From NCBI RefSeq assembly GCF_000765145.1, contig NZ_JMGA01000018.1, positions 1 to 64,000 of the forward strand: a stretch of DNA of 64,000 bases. The letters are read 5' to 3'. Origin of the DNA: Desulfosporosinus sp. HMP52. GTDB lineage: Bacteria > Bacillota > Desulfitobacteriia > Desulfitobacteriales > Desulfitobacteriaceae. The notes under the pieces are model-generated. The model searched no databases. It saw only the letters and a list, made by a program, of their open reading frames with translations, and was not told where the DNA came from. Position numbers and translations under genes: made by a program. Positions 17,808 to 24,826 of the stretch are shown in pieces (the first letter of the stretch is position 1; the number at the start of each line of letters is the position of its first letter).

Positions 17808-17960
17808 TTGATGATCAAATGGGCAGTAGGTGGGGCAATCCTTGGGGGAATCGTTGGCTTATTCAATGGGGATAGCGTAGCAGCGATGACAGTCTTTGGT
17901 GGAGTATTAGCAGCAGCTCTGCGTAAGTGGATCCTCAGAAACTTTTGGATGTATGTGTGA
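17808..17960 (+). CDS. Small glycine-rich membrane peptide
   Basis: A 50-codon ORF (TTG start at 17808, followed by an ATG at 17811) with GGAGG 9 nt upstream. The sequence MIKWAVGGAILGGIVGLFNG is strongly hydrophobic with glycine-zipper spacing. It continues through a second hydrophobic stretch to a basic end RKWILRNFW. It could be a holin-like, toxin-like or bacteriocin-like peptide; I cannot assign it. It lies at the end of the mobile-element remnant. Confidence 0.45.
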   Translation: MMIKWAVGGAILGGIVGLFNGDSVAAMTVFGGVLAAALRKWILRNFWMYV

Positions 17961-18277
17961 ACAATCTGATCATCAAAATGTTGTGTGACATTGAAAAACT
18001 AAATCTAAAGTCTAGTTTGCCAAATACCTTAGTGTAATTTCTGGAGAAGACGTTCAGGGAACTCCATATCTTCCAGAAGTTCAAGGGAAGTAGAAACTGG
18101 CACGCTTGCGCATAAAACAAGCCCAGCGAGGTATGCGCTGGACGTAGGCAATGTAAGGGTTGAAAGAAATGTAGGAGAAGGATATCGGGAACCTCTAGCT
18201 CTTTAAACTTCATGGTTAAAGGTTTATAATTTATCGGTCTAGCAAAGCTCTTCGCTCTTAATTTTAGGCTAATTAAT
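17961..18277. other. Gene-poor stretch before flaG
   Basis: No supported gene. The minus-strand frame at 17935-18213 lacks a ribosome site. A 7-bp hairpin GCGCATA/TATGCGC (18108-18138) overlaps an alternative CCAGCG/CGCTGG stem followed by GGACGT. Its function is unknown. The end of the mobile-element remnant cannot be placed, and I see no convincing att repeats. Confidence 0.4.
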
Positions 18278-18305
18278 TAAAGAAACGAATTATTCTTTCC
18301 GATAA
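18278..18305 (+). promoter_or_regulatory. Sigma-28-type promoter of flaG
   Basis: TAAA (18278-18281), 16-nt spacer, TCCGATAA (18298-18305), a near-perfect match to the SigD -10 GCCGATAA. It lies about 46 nt before the flaG start. Confidence 0.75.
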
Positions 18306-18351
18306 ATCAATAGAGAGTTATTCTTTAATTAAGCATCTGAGAGGTGTGGCA

Positions 18352-18738
18352 ATGGACATCAATTCAGTGAGAGTACCCATCTTGCTAAACGACGCTGTAT
18401 CGGTATCGTCTCTAGCCGATTCGGCAGAACAAGCCAGCAGAAAGTCTATTGATTTCGGTAATTTAGAAGCAGGCAAAGATCAAGCCCAAACAGTTGACTA
18501 TGAAAAAGAATACAGCAGCGAAGAAATAAATCAGATTACGGATCGGCTAAATAAATTCATGGAAAATATCAATACAGACCTTCGTTTTGAAATTCATGAA
18601 AAGACTAATAGAGTAATGGTACAAGTCGTAAACTCCAAGGATAACACTGTTATTAAAGAGTTTCCACCGCATGAATTATTAGATACTTTAGCTGCAATCA
18701 GTGATTATGTAGGATTGTTATTAGATAAAAAAGCCTAG
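18352..18738 (+). CDS. flaG: FlaG-family protein (copy 1)
   Basis: A 128-aa protein of the FlaG/YvyC family, associated with filament assembly or length control. The C-terminal domain carries DLRFEIHEKTNRVMVQVV and NTVIKEFPPHELLDTLAAI. ATG 18352 is used because GAGAGGTG lies just upstream; the GTG at 18346 overlaps it. Monocistronic by appearance: its own sigma-28 promoter and a hairpin after it. A second copy lies at 23977. Confidence 0.92.
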   Translation: MDINSVRVPILLNDAVSVSSLADSAEQASRKSIDFGNLEAGKDQAQTVDYEKEYSSEEINQITDRLNKFMENINTDLRFEIHEKTNRVMVQVVNSKDNTVIKEFPPHELLDTLAAISDYVGLLLDKKA

Positions 18739-18761
18739 TATCTATAAAATAGTTATATACC

Positions 18762-18789
18762 AGCCCCTTCTCCAATATGAGATGGGGCT
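18762..18789 (+). terminator. Weak terminator hairpin after flaG
   Basis: AGCCCC pairs with GGGGCT, with an inner CTC/GAG extension. The T-run after it is poor, so read-through is possible. Confidence 0.45.
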
Positions 18790-18935
18790 AGCTTCATTTG
18801 AAAAGCTATAATTTTGTTATTTGACTTACTAAAGCACAGCATTTCTCTATTTCTCGAATAGTTCTAAACGAGAGTAATTTAGAGAAAGAATTTGAAATTA
18901 TTCGGTATTTGGCCAAAAACGGTCTTTTTTAGACT

Positions 18936-18963
18936 TAATGTGAGCGGAAAAGCCTATCGATAA
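18936..18963 (+). promoter_or_regulatory. Sigma-28-type promoter of flagellin 2
   Basis: TAAT (18936-18939), 16-nt spacer, ATCGATAA (18956-18963). The start point would be near 18970, giving a leader of about 120 nt that begins with the hairpin at 18968-19037. Confidence 0.65.
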
Positions 18964-18967
18964 AAGA

Positions 18968-19081
18968 TATAGCAGGTTAATTTGAAACTACTTCTGTTCA
19001 ATCGGCCGATGAGCGAAGTAATTAAATACCTGCTATAGAAAAAACGCCGGGCATGGACGCCTGGTTTAAAATCAAGGAGGA
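18968..19081 (+). promoter_or_regulatory. Structured flagellin 2 leader with CsrA-type GGA sites
   Basis: A 5'-terminal hairpin is formed by TATAGCAGGT (18968-18977) and ACCTGCTATA (19028-19037), with an inner TACTTC/GAAGTA stem. A second hairpin CCGGGC-ATGGAC-GCCTGG (19047-19064) shows GGA in its loop. The Shine-Dalgarno AAGGAGGA (19074-19081) is the second GGA site. The first hairpin could protect the 5' end of the mRNA; the second pair resembles a CsrA operator. Both roles are inferred. Confidence 0.55.
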
Positions 19082-19089
19082 GTTTTTTT

Positions 19090-21060
19090 ATGATTATCAA
19101 CCACAACATGGCTTCCCTCAACACTTATCGCCAATTGAGCACCAACAATTCTAACAGCGCAAAGTCGCTAGAAAAACTCTCGTCAGGTCTCCGGATCAAC
19201 AAAGCAGGTGACGATGCTGCTGGTTTGGCAATCAGCGAAAAAATGCGCGGTCAAATCCGTGGTTTAGACCAAGCAGCCCGTAACTCCCAAGATGGTATTT
19301 CCATGATTCAGACTGCTGAAGGTGGATTGAGCGAAACTCATGCTATTCTTCAGCGTATGAAAGAGCTCGCTACTCAGGCTGCCAATGATACTAACGTTGG
19401 AGCTGATAGAAACGAAATTCAGAAGGAAATTAACCAGTTGACTTCCGAGATTAATCGAATTGGCAATACCACTGAGTTTAACACGCAAAAATTATTAAAC
19501 GGTGGTGGAGAAAAAGTTAATGCAGATATTTCTACGATCACTCGTGGAGGTATTGTTGGTGACACCGCTGGCTTCGCTGAAGTAACAGGAAGTACAGCTG
19601 AGGTACAGGGGGTATATACTCTAACCGTAGGCGCAACACCTCTGACGGCTGGTAGTACAGTCATTATTGGAGGAGAAACCTTCACAGGTGTCGCTGGTGC
19701 AGCTGATGCATCGTTAGGTCAGTTCAGCATAGACACCGATGCCGACGCGCAGGCTGCCAGCCTAGGAGCTGCTATTAATGCTAACCAAAATCTCCACGAT
19801 CGGTTTGACAATGTTGCCGTAGCAACAAATGTTATTACATTAACTGAAAGAACAGGCCAAGCAACGGGTGTTGCACTTACCGCTTCTGTTGTTGGCACTG
19901 GTACTGCGGTTGCAGCTCAGACAACTGCTAGTGTTAAAGAAGTACAGGGTAAATACACCATCGATATAAATAAGGCATTCGAAGTCGCTGGTCAAACAAT
20001 TACCATTGCTGGACAGGCTCTTACAGCTGTGGCTGCTAATGCAGATCCTTCCGCAGGTCAATTTAACATTAACTCTGACAAAGAACAACAAGCTAAAGAT
20101 ATTGCTGCTGCAATTAATGGCAATTCAACCCTAGGCGCAAGATTTGAGGCGACGGTTAAGGATGCTACGATTACCTTGACGGAAAAGGCTACTAAAGCAA
20201 CAGGTGTAGATTTGACTGCTGCTAGTTTTGTAGACAGTGCTCCTACGGCCTCTGCAGGAAAGTATAATGTAGAGTTCATATCACCAGTACAAAATGGTGG
20301 CAGAATTACAATTGATGGGGTAGACATCGCGGTAACCACTGATAGTGAGAATGCTGGACTGGCTAATGGTACTGCAATGTTAGCTGGTGATACTCTAACT
20401 CAACAAGCGACAAGTTTAGCAAACGCAATCAACAGTAATGCAGAATTGAATTCCAAATATACTGCTACTGTAACAGGTGATAAGCTTACATTGACGCAAA
20501 AATCAGGTAAGGAGTCACTAGAGGCTCCTGAAGTATCCACTAACACATCCGATAACGATGTTTTTGAAGCTAAATTCCAAATTGGAGCAAACACCGCTCA
20601 AAGCATGACTATTGAAGTTGCTGATATGCGTTCGCAAGCTCTTAAGGTTTCAGGAACTACGGCTGGCGGCTCAATTACAGCGGCCAACGGTAATGTAGCG
20701 AGCCTAAAGGCCACTAAAGAAGTAACAAACGGTACAGATAATGCCAATGTTGAATATGCTCTTGATGTGTCAGATCATACTAAGGCAACCGCTGCCATCA
20801 GCGTTCTAGACGATGCTATTCAAAATGTATCTGCAGAGCGTTCCAAGCTAGGTGCTTACCAAAACCGTCTTGAGCACACAATTACCAACCTTGGAACCTC
20901 CAGTGAGAACCTGACCGCTGCTGAGTCTCGCATCCGCGATGTTGACATGGCTAAAGAAATGATGAACTTCCAAAAGAACAATATCCTTTCCCAAGCGGCT
21001 CAAGCTATGCTGGCTCAAGCAAACCAAGCTCCTCAAGGTGTTTTACAACTACTCCGTTAA
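19090..21060 (+). CDS. fliC: Flagellin 2
   Basis: Filament subunit, 656 aa. N-terminal 140 residues and C-terminal 90 residues match flagellin 1 almost exactly. The central region contains three related modules of 85-95 residues. Each has a GQF-N-D..QA..AAIN.N..L..RF/KY pattern and ends in ITLTE- or LTLTQ-type strands (roughly residues 170-262, 278-362 and 370-460), the flagellin-IN type of repeat. Own sigma-28 promoter and structured leader. Followed by a strong terminator. Confidence 0.97.
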   Translation: MIINHNMASLNTYRQLSTNNSNSAKSLEKLSSGLRINKAGDDAAGLAISEKMRGQIRGLDQAARNSQDGISMIQTAEGGLSETHAILQRMKELATQAANDTNVGADRNEIQKEINQLTSEINRIGNTTEFNTQKLLNGGGEKVNADISTITRGGIVGDTAGFAEVTGSTAEVQGVYTLTVGATPLTAGSTVIIGGETFTGVAGAADASLGQFSIDTDADAQAASLGAAINANQNLHDRFDNVAVATNVITLTERTGQATGVALTASVVGTGTAVAAQTTASVKEVQGKYTIDINKAFEVAGQTITIAGQALTAVAANADPSAGQFNINSDKEQQAKDIAAAINGNSTLGARFEATVKDATITLTEKATKATGVDLTAASFVDSAPTASAGKYNVEFISPVQNGGRITIDGVDIAVTTDSENAGLANGTAMLAGDTLTQQATSLANAINSNAELNSKYTATVTGDKLTLTQKSGKESLEAPEVSTNTSDNDVFEAKFQIGANTAQSMTIEVADMRSQALKVSGTTAGGSITAANGNVASLKATKEVTNGTDNANVEYALDVSDHTKATAAISVLDDAIQNVSAERSKLGAYQNRLEHTITNLGTSSENLTAAESRIRDVDMAKEMMNFQKNNILSQAAQAMLAQANQAPQGVLQLLR

Positions 21061-21091
21061 TTTCAAACGTAAAACAATTACAGCCATACCT

Positions 21092-21117
21092 GAGCCAGGA
21101 ACGTTTGTTCCTGGCTC
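21092..21117 (+). terminator. Terminator after flagellin 2
   Basis: A perfect 11-bp stem GAGCCAGGAAC / GTTCCTGGCTC with a GTTT loop, followed by CTTTAATTAA. Confidence 0.8.
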
Positions 21118-21301
21118 CTTTAATTAACTAAAGAAAATGGCTGTGCCTGGATCGAGGCGGAAGCAGAAAGACTCATGCTATGTCTGTTTATCGCCGATTC
21201 CAAGCTGAAAATGTCGCAAACTAAGCGACTTTTCTATTTTAAGGAATAATTGCAAGAATGCTTCGAAAAGGAATGAATTATCCTCTTTTTGAAGAAAAGG
21301 C
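21118..21301. other. Intergenic region between flagellin 2 and fliD
   Basis: No gene seen. It holds a second small hairpin GTCGC/GCGAC (21213-21229) with a T-rich tail, possibly a back-up terminator. The fliD promoter follows. Confidence 0.4.
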
Positions 21302-21329
21302 TAAAGTATGTTAGTTGACTTTTCGATAT
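21302..21329 (+). promoter_or_regulatory. Sigma-28-type promoter of fliD
   Basis: TAAAGTAT (TAAA 21302-21305), 16-nt spacer, TTCGATAT (21322-21329), about 53 nt before the fliD GTG. Confidence 0.7.
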
Positions 21330-21382
21330 TGTTTATAGAAGGATTGTAGAAAGCAAAGCTTTCTTTGTAGAGGGGGATTACT

Positions 21383-23209
21383 GTGGTAATGCGCACCTAT
21401 GGACTAAGTGGATCAGGGATGGACGTAGACCAAATGGTTAAAGATTTAATGAAGGCCCGACGGGCTTCATATGATAAAATGTGGCAGAAGAAAACACAGT
21501 TAGAGTGGAAAAAAGCAGACTATAATACAATGTATAACACTCTGCGTGACTTCCGAAACACGACTGCGTTTAATTATAAATTGCAAAGCACATTAATGCC
21601 AAAAGTGGTTTCATCGACTGTTGAAAGTGTAGTCTCGGCAACAGCTAACGCAGATGCAGCAAATGTCAGTCATAGCATTAACGTTACCCAACTCGCTGAA
21701 GGCGCTAAGTTGACAAGTGAGGGAAGTATATCTGTTCCCTCAGCTAGCAAAGAAAATCTAAGCACTCAGTTTGGGCTGGCAACTGATACATATGATATCG
21801 TCCTTAAAAATGGCGCTTCTACTAAAACTATCAAAGTTGATACTAGTAAGAGCATTTACGAGTTTGTTAGTAGTATTAATAATTCTGGCATTGGCATTAA
21901 GGCTAGTTATGACGCTACACTCGATCGTTTTTTCATGAATACTACAGGAGCAGGGGCGAGTGTTGGAATTGATTTCTCTGGTACCGTTGATACAGACGGT
22001 CTTGATTTTATAAATAAGACTTTGAAGCTTGCTGATGTCACCACTCTTTCAACATCAGGGCAGACTAGTAGCGAAACCATTGGAGTTACAAACGGGACTG
22101 ATCTGCTTTCCTCACTGGGTGTTACAAGTAATATTGTTTTAAAATTAACTAACGGGACAACTACTCAAGACATAACTGTCAAAAGCACCGATTCCTTAGA
22201 TATGTTGATCAATAATATTAACTCTGCAGGTGTTAATGCCCAGGCAATATATGACAATTCTGATACTGATAATATTAAATTCACTCTTAAAGCAACCAGC
22301 GGAACCCTTAGCCTCGCCGGAAGCGACCAAGCTGCATTTAATTTTCTGAACGATAAATTAAAGCTCAATATATCTCAGACAACACCGAAACCTGTAGGAA
22401 AAGATGCTCAATTTAATTTAGACGGTGTGAATTTAACCCAATCCAGCAATAGTTTTACAATTTCTGGAGTAACTTATCAACTTAAGGCGCAAGGTTCATC
22501 AAATGTTGTCGTATCTGCCGATAATGACAAAGCAATCGCCAATGTCAAAGCCTTTATAGATGCTTACAATACAACACTAGAAAAAGTTTCTAGTGAATTG
22601 AACGAACAAAAATATTCAGACTACATGCCTCTTACAAGTGAACAAAAAGCAGATATGAAGGATTCCGAAATTACGGAATGGGAAAAAAGGTCAAAAAGTG
22701 GCATGCTACGTCATGACTCAATCTTGCAGGATACTCTCTATACATTGCGCAATGATATTGCATCCTCCGTTAATGGTCTTTCTGGTAAATATACAAACAT
22801 GGCATCAATAGGTATAACCACAGGGGATTACACGGAAGGCGGCAAGCTTTATCTTGATGAAACCAAACTGAAGACAGCACTTGAAGAGGATCCAGATGTT
22901 GTAAGTAAGCTTTTTAGTACGAGTGGAGATAGTACAGCTAAACAAGGGGTAGCCGTCCGCTTCTATGAAACGTTGAAGACGTCTATGGATAAGATTGCCA
23001 CCGTTGGAGGTTACAGCAGTACTACGGATGATGATACTGAAAGCAGTCTAGCGAAGTTAATTTCTCGTTATAATACTGATCTCACAAACCTGGATGATCG
23101 CCTTGAAGACATTGAAACCCGCTACTATAAACAATTTGATGCCATGGAAGTTGCCTTAAGTAAATTGAATCAACAGAGCAGCTGGCTTTCCGAACAATTT
23201 AGTACCTAA
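21383..23209 (+). CDS. fliD: Flagellar filament cap protein FliD
   Basis: Cap protein (HAP2) that folds exported flagellin at the tip, 608 aa. The N-terminus GLSGSGMDVDQMVKDLMKA is typical. Flagellin-IN-like segments are found in the centre, and the C-terminal coiled coil (LTNLDDRLEDIETRYYKQFDAMEVALSKLN) is intact. GTG start with AGAGGGGGA 5 nt upstream; an ATG two codons later is an alternative. First gene of fliD-fliS-fliT-flaG. Confidence 0.96.
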   Translation: MVMRTYGLSGSGMDVDQMVKDLMKARRASYDKMWQKKTQLEWKKADYNTMYNTLRDFRNTTAFNYKLQSTLMPKVVSSTVESVVSATANADAANVSHSINVTQLAEGAKLTSEGSISVPSASKENLSTQFGLATDTYDIVLKNGASTKTIKVDTSKSIYEFVSSINNSGIGIKASYDATLDRFFMNTTGAGASVGIDFSGTVDTDGLDFINKTLKLADVTTLSTSGQTSSETIGVTNGTDLLSSLGVTSNIVLKLTNGTTTQDITVKSTDSLDMLINNINSAGVNAQAIYDNSDTDNIKFTLKATSGTLSLAGSDQAAFNFLNDKLKLNISQTTPKPVGKDAQFNLDGVNLTQSSNSFTISGVTYQLKAQGSSNVVVSADNDKAIANVKAFIDAYNTTLEKVSSELNEQKYSDYMPLTSEQKADMKDSEITEWEKRSKSGMLRHDSILQDTLYTLRNDIASSVNGLSGKYTNMASIGITTGDYTEGGKLYLDETKLKTALEEDPDVVSKLFSTSGDSTAKQGVAVRFYETLKTSMDKIATVGGYSSTTDDDTESSLAKLISRYNTDLTNLDDRLEDIETRYYKQFDAMEVALSKLNQQSSWLSEQFST

Positions 23210-23229
23210 GCAAAATAGGAGGGTTAATT

Positions 23230-23622
23230 ATGATGAACACACAGATGGCGAACGCTTATAAAAATCAGCAGATTATGACAGCATCGCCGGAACAATTGAC
23301 ATTGTTGCTCTATAATGGAGCATTGAGATTTTTAACTGAGAGCATAGCGGCAATGGAGAAAGGGGATTTACAAAAATCCCATAACGCGAATATACGTGTA
23401 CAGGATATCGTCAGAGAGTTCATTAATACCTTGGATATGAGCTATGAGCTTTCCAAAAGATGGGCTCAACTTTACGAATACACTGAGTACTGCCTTATTC
23501 AAGGTAACATTAAAAAGGATATTGAACAGCTTCAGAATGCAAAAAGTATTTTGCATGAAATGCGGGAAGCTTGGACGGAGGCCATGAAACAAACCCATGT
23601 GGCAAGGGCAGTCGGTAAGTGA
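23230..23622 (+). CDS. fliS: Flagellin export chaperone FliS
   Basis: Binds the flagellin C-terminus in the cytoplasm and delivers it to FlhA. 130 aa, with the family segments YKNQQIMTASPEQLTLLLYN and LIQGNIKKDIEQLQNAKSIL. SD GGAGG 7 nt before the ATG. Its stop overlaps the next start. Confidence 0.96.
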   Translation: MMNTQMANAYKNQQIMTASPEQLTLLLYNGALRFLTESIAAMEKGDLQKSHNANIRVQDIVREFINTLDMSYELSKRWAQLYEYTEYCLIQGNIKKDIEQLQNAKSILHEMREAWTEAMKQTHVARAVGK

Positions 23623-23954
23623 TGGAAGGCAGTTTATCGGGCAAATCCTTGTGGCAGAACTATCATTTTTTGACGAAGGAAATGATTAAGTTTCTGAGCA
23701 GAAAAGACATGGAACTTTTTAATGAACTGATGAATCAACGTGAACGGTTGCAAATCGTAATTGATCAAGTTGATGATGGTTTCAAGGTTTCATTAGAAGG
23801 GCGGGCTCTTCTTACAGAAATTAATGAGGATAACCTAAAAATTATTGAAAACTTGCAAGTATTGCGTGGCAAGTCTAAACAACAACATCAAGTGTCCCAG
23901 GCTTACAATGCGGCAAGCACAACCGCTGTCAGTCAAATGAACTGGAAACGTTAA
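23622..23954 (+). CDS. fliT: FliT-like flagellar chaperone
   Basis: A 110-aa helical protein directly after fliS (stop/start overlap TGATG). Length, helical content and position match FliT, the chaperone for FliD. Sequence conservation in this family is low, so the call rests mainly on context. Confidence 0.72.
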   Translation: MEGSLSGKSLWQNYHFLTKEMIKFLSRKDMELFNELMNQRERLQIVIDQVDDGFKVSLEGRALLTEINEDNLKIIENLQVLRGKSKQQHQVSQAYNAASTTAVSQMNWKR

Positions 23955-23976
23955 TTAAAACCAGGAGGGATTTATT

Positions 23977-24345
23977 TTGATCAATCCCATTCAACCCAAT
24001 ACTCAGACTACGATGATTCCCATGGATGCCTTTTCTGGACAAAAGCTTGAAAGATCTCAAGATACTCCTCGTAATGTCGTTGATCGCAAGAAGGAAACCT
24101 CTTCTGCTAGAGAGGAGATTCCCCGCGAGGAAGTAGAAAAAGCGACAGAAAAGCTTAATCGACTGATGGGAATCATTAATAAGCGCTATGAATTTAGTAT
24201 TCATGAAAGTTCCCAACGTCTTACTGTTAGGATTGTTGATCAAGATAGTGGGGAAATAATTGATGAAGTCCCTTCGAAAAGGATGTTAGAGCTCTTAGAA
24301 TCCTTTAATGAGATGGCCGGACTGCTTTTTGACAGGTTAGTCTAA
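23977..24345 (+). CDS. flaG: FlaG-family protein (copy 2)
   Basis: A 122-aa FlaG/YvyC protein with RYEFSIHESSQRLTVRIVD and EIIDEVPSKRMLELL. TTG start with GGAGG 8 nt upstream. It ends the fliD operon and is followed by a strong terminator. Differs clearly from the copy at 18352, so it is not a recent duplication. Confidence 0.88.
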   Translation: MINPIQPNTQTTMIPMDAFSGQKLERSQDTPRNVVDRKKETSSAREEIPREEVEKATEKLNRLMGIINKRYEFSIHESSQRLTVRIVDQDSGEIIDEVPSKRMLELLESFNEMAGLLFDRLV

Positions 24346-24403
24346 AGGGGAATTAATATATGATACTTTATTAGGGCAATTGAAAGAATACATAATCTTT
24401 AAA

Positions 24404-24442
24404 AGAAACCAGGAAGCGATTTGCTCTTCCTGGTTTCTTTTT
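24404..24442 (+). terminator. Terminator of the fliD operon
   Basis: A 13-bp stem AGAAACCAGGAAG / CTTCCTGGTTTCT with a 9-nt loop, followed by a run of T. Confidence 0.9.
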
Positions 24443-24826
24443 GCCCAAAAGTCCTATAAGGTTGTGACAAATTTACTATATTGTGGTTTTACCTAGAGTG
24501 CTATTGTTAGCGAGTATACATTTTTTTCCGTAAATTTGTTTTTTCCAAGAATTTTACAAAAAATACATGAGTAATTTGTCGAAAAAAGTATATACGTTTT
24601 TATGACTTGATGCTACTATAAGAATAGTGTAAGGGAAATATCTTTATATGTTTTTTTGGAGGAATTCTAAAAAAAATGGCGAATAAAAAGTAATTGAGGA
24701 AATTTATCCCTTCAATCGATCTAATACATAGGTAAGATAGGCGCGATTATTAGGATTCATATCATTATATGATGACTTACGAAGTAATTAGTATTATTGT
24801 ATCAAAAAAGATAGGGGTGGCGAGGC
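24443..24826. other. AT-rich region upstream of the long flagellar operon
   Basis: No gene seen. It should hold the promoter of the 33-kb cheA-to-end operon, but I find no confident sigma-A or sigma-28 pair. A perfect Spo0A-box heptamer TGTCGAA occurs at 24577-24583 and a TACTATAAG sequence near 24611-24622 could serve as a -10. Both could be chance in such AT-rich DNA. Confidence 0.35.

Noticed and set aside
17801-17875. 24-aa ORF from ATG 17801
   Set aside because: The ATG is only 2 nt from the GGAGG; the TTG at 17808 in another frame has correct spacing and a longer reading frame.
17935-18213. 92-aa minus-strand ORF with a CCGATAA sequence upstream (18225-18232)
   Set aside because: No Shine-Dalgarno, unlikely composition, and no TAAA at 16 nt upstream of the -10-like box on that strand.
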